64,000 bases of DNA from Candidatus Gastranaerophilales bacterium (GCA_944325865.1 CALVBS010000001.1:124001-188000), one strand, 5' to 3'. Positions 7,922-16,755 are shown, counted from the first letter of the stretch. The notes: generated from the sequence alone by a model not told the origin. Made by a program: numbers and translations.

Positions 7922-9462
7922 TTTGAATAAGCCATAAGCCTTTTATTTTCTTGAATTAAGAACTCTTTTCCGGGTTTAATATCAATAAAATCCCATGGGA
8001 GTTCTTTTTCAAAGGAGTAGTTTTCGAGAGCATAAGAGTCAGAATTAATATGGAATTGTTTTGCCGCAGATTTAAATGCCCCGAGCTTGCCGCCTTTTCT
8101 GTAAACTTCAATTAAAAAGTCGGTAAAAGTTTTGTCCCCACGTGACAGAACAGCCTGCCAGTAGTCCCATTTAGCACTTGAAACTGAGGCTGAAACTCCT
8201 ATTTTATGCAGTTCACGCTTTATATAATTTGATTTTTCTTCAAGAATTTTTGTGTTATCCCGTCCAAACCACTGAAAAGGCGTATTAGGCTTCGGTACAA
8301 ATGTTGAAAATCCAAAGGAAATATCAAAGCCTTTATATTGCTGCTTAATTTTCTTTGCGAGAGTAATCATTTCGTCTAAATCTTCATATGTTTCAGCAGG
8401 CAGCCCGAGCATACCATAGAATTTAAAACCTTTTAAGCCCGCATTGACTGCAATTTCAACGGCATTCATAATCTGTGCTTCAGTAAGGTTTTTATTAATA
8501 ACTTTACGAAGTTTTTCACTTCCGGCCTCTATTGCAAGAGTGATATTTTTTTGTCCTGCCGCAGTCAGTGTTTTTAGGATTTTAGGAGTAATAGAATCTA
8601 CACGCAAAGACGAAACACTCATTTCAATTTTTTTGCCGTTTTGAATTTTTTCATAAATATATTCACATATTTTATCAAACTCCGGATGAGCAGATAACTG
8701 TGCACCTAAAAGAGCTATTTTATCTGTGTGGGAAAGTCCGATTTCAATATCTTTGATAATATCTTCATACGGCATAAACCTTAGCGGCAGATTTAAATAA
8801 GAAGCAAGACAAAAACCGCATCTGTTTGCACAGCCCCTTGCAACTTCTATAATAAATGTGTTAGGGAAGAAAGCTTTGCTGCTTAAAATAGGTGTATAAA
8901 TTGAACTTTCAAGCCGCTTGGTAATTTTTTTAACATTTCCTCTTGTAATACCGGGTACATAGATACCGTCTATTTCTGCCAACATTTCAAGAACTTCCTT
9001 TTTGGACTTATTTTTATTTTCTTTGCAAATAGAAACAAGTTCAAGGTTGACATCTTCACCATCACCGATTACAAAGAAATCAAAAATTTCGGAATAAGGT
9101 TCCGGATTTGCACTCACCACGGGACCTCCTGCAAAAATCAATGGCAAAGAGTTATCTCTTTCTGCTGCCTTAAACGGAATATTATATTTTTCAAGCATTG
9201 TAAATATTTCAAGAAAATCAGTATCAAAACTGAATGAAAACCCTAAAAGGTTGATGTCACTTATGTTAATTTTTGTATGTTCCGTATCGGAATAAATGCG
9301 TTCAATATTAATATCATCACACTCATCAATAGTCTTGAACATCCAAAGATATCCCAGCGAAGAAAGAGCAAAGGCTTCACATCCGGGAAAAGCCAGCCAC
9401 ATATTATAAGAAGCTTCTTTTTGTATTAACGGATTATACAAAAAAGTTTCTTTACTCTGCAT
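7918..9462 (-). CDS. radical SAM protein with N-terminal cobalamin-binding-like domain
   Basis: A radical SAM enzyme of the large B12-associated group (TIGR03960/YgiQ-like). The N-terminal 190 residues look like a degenerate cobalamin-binding Rossmann domain (LAFPGCEAFALSSLGYLWM, FAGGPVVSANPEPYSEIFDFFVIGDGE). The core carries ARGCANRCGFC, the CX3CX2C [4Fe-4S] motif at about residues 211-218, followed by SLRVDSIT and IEAGSEKLRKVINKN. The substrate is unknown; a role in RNA or lipid modification would be a guess. Two ATGs lie close together; the second (9462) has AAAGGA at better spacing. The start lies inside the end of the transporter gene, so the two are translationally coupled. Confidence 0.85.
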   Translation of the reverse strand: MQSKETFLYNPLIQKEASYNMWLAFPGCEAFALSSLGYLWMFKTIDECDDINIERIYSDTEHTKINISDINLLGFSFSFDTDFLEIFTMLEKYNIPFKAAERDNSLPLIFAGGPVVSANPEPYSEIFDFFVIGDGEDVNLELVSICKENKNKSKKEVLEMLAEIDGIYVPGITRGNVKKITKRLESSIYTPILSSKAFFPNTFIIEVARGCANRCGFCLASYLNLPLRFMPYEDIIKDIEIGLSHTDKIALLGAQLSAHPEFDKICEYIYEKIQNGKKIEMSVSSLRVDSITPKILKTLTAAGQKNITLAIEAGSEKLRKVINKNLTEAQIMNAVEIAVNAGLKGFKFYGMLGLPAETYEDLDEMITLAKKIKQQYKGFDISFGFSTFVPKPNTPFQWFGRDNTKILEEKSNYIKRELHKIGVSASVSSAKWDYWQAVLSRGDKTFTDFLIEVYRKGGKLGAFKSAAKQFHINSDSYALENYSFEKELPWDFIDIKPGKEFLIQENKRLMAYSN

Positions 9463-10495
9463 CAGCATTGTCCTTTATTTGATTTTCGTTGATAGGAGCC
9501 AGATACAATTCATCAATCAAAACGCATATCATAGCGGCTATAGCAGGAGACAAAATTACCCCCCAGAACCCGAGAAATTGTTCCGCAAGAAATAATGCAA
9601 GAAATATCATGAGCGGGTGAAGCTGCATAAACTTTCCGAATAAAATAGGTCTTACTGTATAATTTGATAGCTGCTGAACAAGCAAAAATCCTGCTATAAT
9701 AAGTATTACTTTAACAATACCCAGAGGATATGCAACCAAAAGAATTGCAATAATAGCAATCGTAGGTCCCAATAGAGGTACAATATCAAGAACACCCGTT
9801 ATCAAGCCCAGAAGAAATGAATAATCCACACCAAGTAAGATTAAAACAATAGTCATCATTATTCCTACGCTGGCCATTGATAATATTTGAGCACGCACGA
9901 ACCCCCCGACACGTAAGCTTATTGTTGATAGAATTGACGACGCCTTTTCTTTATACATTGGCGGGAAAAATTCAATAAATTTTTTCTTTAAATAATCCTT
10001 ATCAGCCAGTAAATAATATATAATCATGGTTAAGGCTACAATTACTACGAAAATCTGGAAAATTCCCATAGTAAAACTCCACGAATGATTAACTATATTT
10101 TGGGCAACATCAGGAGATGCGTTAACAAATTTGTCCATAGAAATAAATTCAGCAAGCTTATGCCCGAATATACTAAAACTTGACAAATATTGAATCAGAG
10201 CCATTACTTTTTGCGGCAGATAGCTTATTAAAGCTCCTATCTCTTTATATGCAATTAAAAATATTGGTAGGAAGAGAGCAAAAACAGCTAATGAACTTAC
10301 TAACACCGCTATTATAGATGCAGTATTTCTGCTTACTTTTTTTTGCATTTTCAATACAAAAGGGTTAAGAGCACATGCGATAACATACGCCGCGAAAAAA
10401 AGCATAATTATATTTGATATTTTGGGTATTAAATAAATCAAAAATATAACCAGAAGTAAAAAAATCAAATTTTTTGCGTTTAAATATTTCTTCAT
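9452..10495 (-). CDS. AI-2E family transporter
   Basis: A 347-residue polytopic protein with about eight hydrophobic segments and the family signature in its C-terminal half: LLGVDYSFLLGLITGVLDIVPLLGP, then NYTVRPILFGK and LHPLMIFLALF. Members of this family export small molecules or, in some bacteria, act as Na+/H+ antiporters; the name from autoinducer-2 export is not a safe guide to substrate. The C-terminal tail (NQIKDNADAE) overlaps the start of the radical SAM gene. A terminator-free junction supports an operon of these two genes. Confidence 0.88.
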   Translation of the reverse strand: MKKYLNAKNLIFLLLVIFLIYLIPKISNIIMLFFAAYVIACALNPFVLKMQKKVSRNTASIIAVLVSSLAVFALFLPIFLIAYKEIGALISYLPQKVMALIQYLSSFSIFGHKLAEFISMDKFVNASPDVAQNIVNHSWSFTMGIFQIFVVIVALTMIIYYLLADKDYLKKKFIEFFPPMYKEKASSILSTISLRVGGFVRAQILSMASVGIMMTIVLILLGVDYSFLLGLITGVLDIVPLLGPTIAIIAILLVAYPLGIVKVILIIAGFLLVQQLSNYTVRPILFGKFMQLHPLMIFLALFLAEQFLGFWGVILSPAIAAMICVLIDELYLAPINENQIKDNADAE

Positions 10496-10613
10496 ACACT
10501 CTCCCTTTTTAATAAAGATATTTTAGTCAAAAAAAAAATGTTTTTCAATTCGTAACATGTAGTGTTAATTTGTAACAATTTTGTAAAGAAATATTAAAAA
10601 AGCGTTTATATTA

Positions 10614-10645
10614 AGCAATCTATAAATAAATATATACTTTATATA
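10614..10645 (+). promoter_or_regulatory. bipartite AGCAAT-N14-ATACTTTATATA promoter-like element, copy 1
   Basis: AGCAAT (10614-10619) is followed by 14 bases and ATACTTTATATA (10634-10645), which ends 30 bases before the ATG of the 10676 gene. The same two boxes with the same 14-base gap occur upstream of 22268, 22767, 40716 and the minus-strand gene ending at 49293. An AAGAAAT box starts 28 bases further upstream (10586). Confidence 0.7.
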
Positions 10646-10675
10646 TTTAAGAATACTTAACACGAAGGATAAGAC

Positions 10676-11215
10676 ATGGGTTTCTTAACAGGCGCATTTC
10701 TAAAGATTTATGCCGCACGGCAAAGGATTCAACTGCAGCACCAGTTGACATCCGTTACAATGCGTCTTAGCCGTGTCACCCGACAAATGGGAGATGCACA
10801 AAAACAACTTACCCGAATGAAACAAATGCAGAGCATGAATATGAAGGCTATGCAGTCTTATGCTATGAAAGGTGCAAGTGCTGCTATGAATCAATCTATA
10901 TTTGATTTACAAAATAGCGGCTTATCAGAGGCACAAATGTCATCACAAATGATGTCTATCAACAGTGCATTTACGATGAAACAACAGGATATTGCTCTAC
11001 AATTCTCTCAAATGCAATCGCAGCAGGATATGGCTATGCAGGAATTTGAAGAGGCACAACTTGAACCTCTTAAAAATATGGAAGAAAGCTTGCAGGTTGA
11101 AAAAGCATCTATTGAATCACAACTCAAACTCGTTGAGGGTCAAGAAAAAGCTGCAGGCGAAATGGAAAAAGCAAGTTCAAAAGATTTCGTTCCGGAATAT
11201 ACCGGCGGAGGTTAA
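10676..11215 (+). CDS. Met/Gln-rich coiled-coil protein of unknown function
   Basis: The 179-residue protein begins with a short hydrophobic stretch (MGFLTGAFLKIYAA). It then becomes a long Met/Gln-rich helix (MKQMQSMNMKAMQS; MKQQDIALQFSQMQSQQDMAMQEF), ending with a Gly-rich tail EYTGGG. Heptad spacing of hydrophobics suggests an extended coiled coil. No enzyme motif is seen. The CAA/CAG/ATG-rich codon composition differs from neighbouring housekeeping genes. It carries the bipartite promoter-like element found upstream of other lineage-specific genes here and is followed by its own terminator, so it is monocistronic. A structural or secreted filament-like role is possible but unproven. Confidence 0.85.
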   Translation: MGFLTGAFLKIYAARQRIQLQHQLTSVTMRLSRVTRQMGDAQKQLTRMKQMQSMNMKAMQSYAMKGASAAMNQSIFDLQNSGLSEAQMSSQMMSINSAFTMKQQDIALQFSQMQSQQDMAMQEFEEAQLEPLKNMEESLQVEKASIESQLKLVEGQEKAAGEMEKASSKDFVPEYTGGG

Positions 11216-11228
11216 TACACAAATTCTT

Positions 11229-11261
11229 AAAAAGGGTTCGGGCACCACCGGACCCTTTTTT
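11229..11261 (+). terminator. terminator of the Met/Gln-rich gene
   Basis: AAAAAGGGT-TCGG and CCGG-ACCCTTTTTT form a strong stem with a six-base loop and a T-run. It abuts the stop codon of the convergent ferredoxin gene. Confidence 0.85.
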
Positions 11262-11445
11262 AGTACTCTTTTATCATAATTGCATTTTGTGGGCAATATA
11301 AAGCGGCATCAATGCATGAATCTTCATTTCCGCACACATGTTCCTGATTAGCAATAACAAAGCTCCCGCAAACATCAAAAACCTCAGGACATAAAGTTGC
11401 ACATACACCGCACCCTTTACATTTATTTGAGACAGAAACATACAT
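11260..11445 (-). CDS. small [4Fe-4S] ferredoxin
   Basis: A 61-residue acidic protein with CKGCGVCATLCPEVF (Cys at about 9, 12, 15 and 19) and, near the C-terminus, LYCPQNAI. This is the single-cluster ferredoxin pattern, with the fourth ligand supplied by the distal CP motif. C15 or C19 and further Cys in the loop (VCGNEDSC) are extra. It carries electrons at low potential in the cytosol. It lies alone between the terminator at 11229 and thrB. GGAGGG lies close before the ATG. Confidence 0.9.
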   Translation of the reverse strand: MYVSVSNKCKGCGVCATLCPEVFDVCGSFVIANQEHVCGNEDSCIDAALYCPQNAIMIKEY

Positions 11446-11530
11446 AAAAATACCCTCCGAAATGATTATTAATTATTGGAGAGTATTTTTCATTATACTT
11501 TTTAGTTAAAATTTGTTTGTACCAAATAAA

Positions 11531-12478
11531 TTAATCATCGTGCTTAATTACTGCGGCACCGTTATTTTCAACAGGTAAAGTAATTATTTCTGCTTTCACA
11601 TTTAAATCAGTCCAAACTTCACGAACAATGGCTTTTATTCTATCAAGATTGTTTTTCTCAGAAACAATTAAAATAGATGGACCTGCACCGCTAAGTACAC
11701 AGCCTAAAACATTTTCTTCATGTTTCAGGTTATCAATAATTTTTTCAAGCCCCGGAACAAGTTTTGTTCTATAAGGTTGATGCAATTTATCCTTTAGAGC
11801 AAGCTTCATCAATGCAGAATCTTTTGTGTGAATTGCGTGAATAAACATGCCCATACGCTGTGCATTAAAGACCGCATCCTGCATAGGAACTTCTTTCGGC
11901 AGTACTGAACGTGAAATATCTGTTGCCAGTTCGTATTCAGGCACACAGAGCGTCAATGTCCATTCCTGCGGCCACTCAAGTTTTCTGTAAACAATACTTC
12001 CGTCATCCTCAGTGGCAGTAATAGTCAATCCTCCTACTATAGCAGGGGTTACATTATCGGGATGCCCTTCAACTTCCGTAGCTATTGAGAGTAATGCAGC
12101 TTCGTCAGCGGGTCTGCCGAGCAGTTCATTTGCGGCAAGCAATCCGCCTACAATAACTGATGCACTGCTTCCTAAACCTCTTGCAATCGGAATTTCAGTA
12201 TGTATTGTAATTTTTAACTCGCTCGGTGTCTGACCGATAGAATTATAAAGAAGTTCAACAGCTTTATATATCAAGCTGTTTTCATCCATAGGCATATGCT
12301 CAAGTGAAAATTCGTCAGGTGACTCCTTATCGCTTATTACATTAATTTGCACTCCTGAACCCGGCAAGACTGTTTCTTCAATAGTTATGGTATTATATAT
12401 CGGCAAAGCCATACCCATACAATCAAATCCAGGTCCTATATTTGCCGTAGTGGCAGGCACTTTTACACTAATTTTCAT
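11531..12478 (-). CDS. thrB: homoserine kinase
   Basis: A 315-residue GHMP kinase that phosphorylates L-homoserine for threonine synthesis. It starts KISVKVPATTANIGPGFDCMG, the diagnostic ThrB opening. It has the ATP-binding loop PIARGLGSSASVIVGG, EVEGHPDNVTPAIVGG and the C-terminal GCVLSGAGPSILI motif. The length is normal. It is transcribed alone on the minus strand, with no thrC or hom nearby. GAGGAAG precedes the ATG. Confidence 0.96.
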   Translation of the reverse strand: MKISVKVPATTANIGPGFDCMGMALPIYNTITIEETVLPGSGVQINVISDKESPDEFSLEHMPMDENSLIYKAVELLYNSIGQTPSELKITIHTEIPIARGLGSSASVIVGGLLAANELLGRPADEAALLSIATEVEGHPDNVTPAIVGGLTITATEDDGSIVYRKLEWPQEWTLTLCVPEYELATDISRSVLPKEVPMQDAVFNAQRMGMFIHAIHTKDSALMKLALKDKLHQPYRTKLVPGLEKIIDNLKHEENVLGCVLSGAGPSILIVSEKNNLDRIKAIVREVWTDLNVKAEIITLPVENNGAAVIKHDD

Positions 12479-12563
12479 ATCTTCCTCATTACTTTACTCA
12501 ACTATTATAACACAAACAAAAAAATCCCCACAAATCACTACTAATGTTTAGTTTTATAACTTT

Positions 12564-12593
12564 TTGGTACTGTAAAGTAGCTGTATATATAAT
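12564..12593 (+). promoter_or_regulatory. promoter giving a probably leaderless mnmC-like mRNA
   Basis: TTGGTA (12564-12569), 18 bases, then a consensus TATAAT (12588-12593). Only six bases separate the -10 box from the ATG at 12600, so transcription would start at or next to the start codon. Confidence 0.6.
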
Positions 12594-12599
12594 AGGAAT

Positions 12600-13931
12600 A
12601 TGTACCAGTTATACCCATACTTCACCAATGACGGGTCCGTAGGCCTATACTCTGAAAGTGATAACGATATTTATCATTCAACATACGGTGCACTGACAGA
12701 AGCTTACGAAAAATTTATTTTGCCCGCAGAACCTGAATATTATATCAGCAAATATAACGAAATAAAAATTTTAGATATTTGCTATGGAATTGGATATAAT
12801 TCAAAAAGTTTTTTAAATTTTTATTTAAAAAATTTTCTAATAAATAAAAATATCGCTACGATACATACCAATAAAAATATTAGCAGTATATGTAACGATA
12901 AGATATATACTAATAATAACTTACAAGATAGATTACCAATTTGTAACGACGAGGTATATACTAATAACAATTCTTGTATAAATTCTGCATACAGTAAATC
13001 AGAAAAACAAAATTTTAAAATTTATATCAAGGCAATCGACACCGATAAAATTTTAGCATTTTTGTCTCCATTTGTTATATGTAACAAAAAAAACATTCCG
13101 CGGAATTACAAACTTCCTTTTACAAATGAAAAAATATCAAAAATGTTAAATAAGCCCACAAAAAACAAAATTGAATTTTTAGATGAAATAAATGTTATAT
13201 TTTTTGAGAAAATTGCCGAAAAATATCCGGAAATCTTTAAAAATGAAGATATAAAGGAAATTTTAAAATCGAAAAAATATAGTCATTTTTTTGAGCCGTT
13301 TATTTGCCGCTTATTTGAGATGAAACAATCTCAAATATATAAATACTTACCTTTAGGTTACTTATCGGCCTTCTTACATAATATACATTATCACCACATA
13401 TCAAATCGTTATAAAAAGGCTGTAAATAGCCCTATATTTAACGATTTTGTTCTTGACTTAAAAATAGAGGACGCCCGTAAAGAACTAATGCATGATTCAA
13501 ATAGGTATAATTTGATATTTTTAGATGCTTTTACTCCTGCAAAATGTCCGGCACTCTGGAGTATAGATTTTTTTAAGGTGCTTTTTGAGCATTTGGAGGA
13601 AAATGGTAAAATTTTAACTTACTCAAATTCTGCAGCGGTAAGAAACGCTTTTTTAAATGCAGGTTTTTATGTCGGTAAAATTTATAATGAATCATCAAAT
13701 AAATATATGGGTACAATAGCAACAAAAAACAAAAACCTGATAAAACATAAGCTCTCGGATTACGATTTAGGCTTGCTAAAGACAAAGGCCGGCATTTATT
13801 ATCGTGATGAAAATCTGACAGCAGACAATGATAAAATTATAGCTTTGCATAAAATTGAAGTTGAAAACTCCAATCTTATCTCCAGTTCTCGGTACATTAA
13901 AACACATAATAAATTAACGGAGGATTTATGA
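12600..13931 (+). CDS. MnmC1-type tRNA-wobble-uridine methyltransferase with a large insertion
   Basis: Both ends match the SAM-dependent methyltransferase half of MnmC (DUF752). The first part has FTNDGSVGLYS, DIYHSTYGALTEAYEKF and ILDICYGIGYNSKSF; the last part has NLIFLDAFTPAKCPALWSIDFF and ILTYSNSAAVRNAFLNAGF. MnmC1 methylates 5-aminomethyl-2-thiouridine at tRNA position 34. About 190 Asn/Lys/Ile-rich residues are inserted between them, containing two copies of an ICND-[KE]-[IV]-YTNNN repeat (around 12892-12970). A TATAAT box six bases before the ATG suggests a leaderless mRNA. The stop overlaps the ATG of the FAD oxidoreductase by four bases, which implies linked function. Confidence 0.8.
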   Translation: MYQLYPYFTNDGSVGLYSESDNDIYHSTYGALTEAYEKFILPAEPEYYISKYNEIKILDICYGIGYNSKSFLNFYLKNFLINKNIATIHTNKNISSICNDKIYTNNNLQDRLPICNDEVYTNNNSCINSAYSKSEKQNFKIYIKAIDTDKILAFLSPFVICNKKNIPRNYKLPFTNEKISKMLNKPTKNKIEFLDEINVIFFEKIAEKYPEIFKNEDIKEILKSKKYSHFFEPFICRLFEMKQSQIYKYLPLGYLSAFLHNIHYHHISNRYKKAVNSPIFNDFVLDLKIEDARKELMHDSNRYNLIFLDAFTPAKCPALWSIDFFKVLFEHLEENGKILTYSNSAAVRNAFLNAGFYVGKIYNESSNKYMGTIATKNKNLIKHKLSDYDLGLLKTKAGIYYRDENLTADNDKIIALHKIEVENSNLISSSRYIKTHNKLTEDL

Positions 13932-15226
13932 TATATGATTTAGTAGTTGTAGGCGGAGGAACTGCCGGATGTGCAGCTGCATACACTGCAGGGAAATTAG
14001 GATTAAAAACCCTTTTGATAGAAAGGAAGATTCATCTTGGCGGTACAATCACATCAGGGCTTGTCATTCCTGTTATGAAATCCGGGAATAATCAGATAAA
14101 TACATCTTTTCGAGAAGCACTGACCACAGAATTGAAGCGGCTTGGCGGGCAAACTACTTTTCAAAACAATTCGGGATGGTTTAATCCAGAACTTGCAAAA
14201 ATTGCACTTGATAATTTGATGAAAGAGGCAAATGTTGAAGTTTTTTTTGATACTCACATTATTGATGTTAAACATGAAGATAGATTAATTAAAAAAATTA
14301 AAATCTCAAAAGAAATTTTATCGGTATCTAACGACCCGTTAGAAATGGAACAGAAAAAATTATCGGTATCTATCGGAGCGAAATATGTTATAGATGCGAC
14401 AGGAAATTGTGAAATTGGAAAAATTTGTGACTGCAGATTTTTAGAAAAAGATAAAGAATTTCAGCCTGTTACTCTGCGATTCATGATGGGTGGAGTGGAT
14501 TTAAAAACTTTTTCAGACTGGATTATTGAATATGACAAAGACAGAAACGTCACAACATGCGAGGTTATAGACGGCGAAATCCACATGTCAACGGCATACA
14601 CCTGGGATAAGGACAGAAAATGGGCATTAGAACCGCTCTTTGCAGATGCCGTAAAGAAAAAAATACTTAAACGTTACGATACTAACTATTTTCAGCTGTT
14701 TACAGTACCCGGAATGCCCGATACGGTTGCGTTTAATTGTCCAAGAATAATTGATTATAATAATTCTCTGGAGGTCAAAAGTATATCTAAAGCATTACTG
14801 CTTGCACGCCAGAATATATACAGGTATTTAAATTTTTGCCGTGAGTATTTTCCCGGATTTAAGCAAGCATATATATCAAATATAGCAGATATGCTCGGAG
14901 TAAGAGTATCAAGGAGAATTAGAGGCAAATACATATATACTCTTGATGACTTAAAATCAGGCAAGAAATTTGAGCATCCGGTAGTCATATCCGACTATCC
15001 TGTTGATGTCCACTCCAACAAGAAAAATAGTTCAACCCTAAAAACATACAGTGAATATCAACTTCCTCTGGAATGTTTGATGTCTGATGATTACGACAAT
15101 CTTTTTGTAGCAGGAAGATGCTTATCAGCAGATTATATGTCACAGGGTGCATTACGCGTTCAATCAAGCTGTTTTTCCATGGGCGAAGGTGTCGCAAAAC
15201 ACATCAGGAGTCTGATTCAAGCTTAG
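13928..15226 (+). CDS. FAD-dependent oxidoreductase coupled to the MnmC-like gene
   Basis: A 432-residue flavoprotein of the FAD_oxidored type. It has the dinucleotide-binding motif VVVGGGTAGCAAAYTAGKLG at the N-terminus, ERKIHLGGTITSG, YVIDATGNCEIG in mid-chain, and a C-terminal FAD-closing segment NLFVAGRCLSADYMSQGALR. The substrate cannot be read from the sequence. It overlaps the MnmC1-like gene by ATGA. In gammaproteobacterial MnmC a flavin oxidase (a different, DAO-type family) is fused after the same methyltransferase, so this could be a two-gene analogue; that is inference. The last 23 bases overlap the convergent gene at 15204. Confidence 0.85.
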   Translation: MIYDLVVVGGGTAGCAAAYTAGKLGLKTLLIERKIHLGGTITSGLVIPVMKSGNNQINTSFREALTTELKRLGGQTTFQNNSGWFNPELAKIALDNLMKEANVEVFFDTHIIDVKHEDRLIKKIKISKEILSVSNDPLEMEQKKLSVSIGAKYVIDATGNCEIGKICDCRFLEKDKEFQPVTLRFMMGGVDLKTFSDWIIEYDKDRNVTTCEVIDGEIHMSTAYTWDKDRKWALEPLFADAVKKKILKRYDTNYFQLFTVPGMPDTVAFNCPRIIDYNNSLEVKSISKALLLARQNIYRYLNFCREYFPGFKQAYISNIADMLGVRVSRRIRGKYIYTLDDLKSGKKFEHPVVISDYPVDVHSNKKNSSTLKTYSEYQLPLECLMSDDYDNLFVAGRCLSADYMSQGALRVQSSCFSMGEGVAKHIRSLIQA

Positions 15227-16565
15227 ACAATAACAGTTGAGCTGCATTTAACAGCGGATCAATAGTCGGGGAAAACGGTGGAGAATAAGTTAAATCATTA
15301 TTATAGAAATCTTCTACTGTTAATTTTGCAATCAGTGCAGTTGCAAGAGTATTTATCCTCTTATCGGCATCTCCGGCACCGACCCCCTGTCCGCCCAGAA
15401 GACGTTTTGTTTTTTTATCAGCAATAATTTTTAACGTAATATTATTTGCATCAGGCATATAGCCCACCTTATCATATTTTGTAACAGTAGCCGAAACTGT
15501 TTCATAACCAAGTTTCTGTGCCTGAGTTTCAGTTAAACCTGTCATTGACATTGTCAATTTCATACATCTTGTTACTGCAGATGCCAGAACACCCGGAAAT
15601 TCATCGTCAAATCCGCATGCATTCATTGCGGCACAACGTCCTTCTTTATTTGCATTAGAACCCAGAGGAACCCAGACCGGTGTATTAGATATTAAATGCA
15701 GATCTTCAACACAATCTCCGCATGCATATATATCTTTAATATTTGTTTCCATCCTTTTGGTCACTTTAATAGCACCGGTCTCACCAAGTGCAATTCCTGC
15801 ATCAATAGCAATTTCGACATTTGGAACCACTCCTGCACACAGTATTACCAGATCAGTTTCAATATCCCTGCCTGAAGCTGTTCGTACCGACGTTACTCCG
15901 TTATTATCACCAACCATCTCTGTTACATTATCAGATGTGATAATTTCAAATTTACCGTCATTTATACTCATCAGCTGTGTTTTTATTAATTTAGACATAT
16001 CTGAATCAAACATTGGCATAATTGAATCGTTTCTCTCAATAAGAGTAGTATGAAGCCCCTGCTTTACACAAGATTCCAGAAGCTCAATACCGATGTAACC
16101 TCCTCCGATAATTACCGCCTTTTGAGATGATTCAACTTTTTGCCTAATTGCAATACCGTCTTCAATAGTTCGGAGAGTAAAAACATTATTTAAAGCAATG
16201 TGTTTAATATTTGGAATAAACGGTCTTGCACCTATAGCAAGTATAAGTTTATCATAGCTAACAAGAGAACATTCAGGAGAATCCAAATTTTCAACTAGGA
16301 CCTGTTTCGTTTTTGGAAGGATTTTACTTACTTTGTGTTTCAGATGCACATTAATTCCTGATTTTGCGAATTCTTCAGGAGATCTTACAAGAAGGGCTCT
16401 GTAATCTTCAAAGTTTCCCTCAATATAATATGGAAGTCCGCATGCCGAATATGAAACATGCGTATCCTGTGTATAGATATCTATTTCCGCATCAGGTAAT
16501 AAACGTCTTGATTTTGCTGCTGCTTTTGCACCTGCAGCTACTCCGCCTACTATAACAATTTTCAT
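15204..16565 (-). CDS. CoA-disulfide reductase/NADH oxidase family flavoprotein
   Basis: A 453-residue pyridine-nucleotide disulfide oxidoreductase of the single-cysteine branch. Residues 1-50 give KIVIVGGVAAGAKAAAK and HVSYSACGLPYYIEG, with the redox-active Cys at residue 42. A second Rossmann motif KAVIIGGGYIGIELLE binds NAD(P)H, and YACGDCVEDLHLI is the C-terminal FAD motif. Such enzymes reduce CoA disulfide or polysulfide, or oxidise NADH with O2. Without a rhodanese domain the choice stays open. It is monocistronic and overlaps the preceding convergent gene by 23 bases. Confidence 0.9.
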   Translation of the reverse strand: MKIVIVGGVAAGAKAAAKSRRLLPDAEIDIYTQDTHVSYSACGLPYYIEGNFEDYRALLVRSPEEFAKSGINVHLKHKVSKILPKTKQVLVENLDSPECSLVSYDKLILAIGARPFIPNIKHIALNNVFTLRTIEDGIAIRQKVESSQKAVIIGGGYIGIELLESCVKQGLHTTLIERNDSIMPMFDSDMSKLIKTQLMSINDGKFEIITSDNVTEMVGDNNGVTSVRTASGRDIETDLVILCAGVVPNVEIAIDAGIALGETGAIKVTKRMETNIKDIYACGDCVEDLHLISNTPVWVPLGSNANKEGRCAAMNACGFDDEFPGVLASAVTRCMKLTMSMTGLTETQAQKLGYETVSATVTKYDKVGYMPDANNITLKIIADKKTKRLLGGQGVGAGDADKRINTLATALIAKLTVEDFYNNDLTYSPPFSPTIDPLLNAAQLLLSKLESDS

Positions 16566-16614
16566 AACACTTAAATAATAAATTATTTATGTAAAAAAAA
16601 CATTGTTCACTTGT

Positions 16615-16755
16615 CTAGTTTGTACCTGAAGTTGCAAGAAATGTTTCAAGCATAAATTCACAATAAGAGTCCAAATCACTTTTAAATTCATCGGCCTTTT
16701 CAATAAGACCTTTTAATTCAACTATAATCTGTTCTTTCTTTAATTCTTCATACAT
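16615..16755 (-). CDS. small acidic helical protein (46 aa)
   Basis: A short frame begins MYEELKKEQIIVELKG and ends at TAG (16617-16615). GAGGAG lies nine bases before the ATG, a strong ribosome site in an otherwise A/T-rich spacer. The peptide is charged and probably helical, with one Cys. It resembles in size and composition the 54-residue frame at 41662-41826. Function is unknown. It may sit downstream of its own promoter within 16756-16880. Confidence 0.55.
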   Translation of the reverse strand: MYEELKKEQIIVELKGLIEKADEFKSDLDSYCEFMLETFLATSGTN

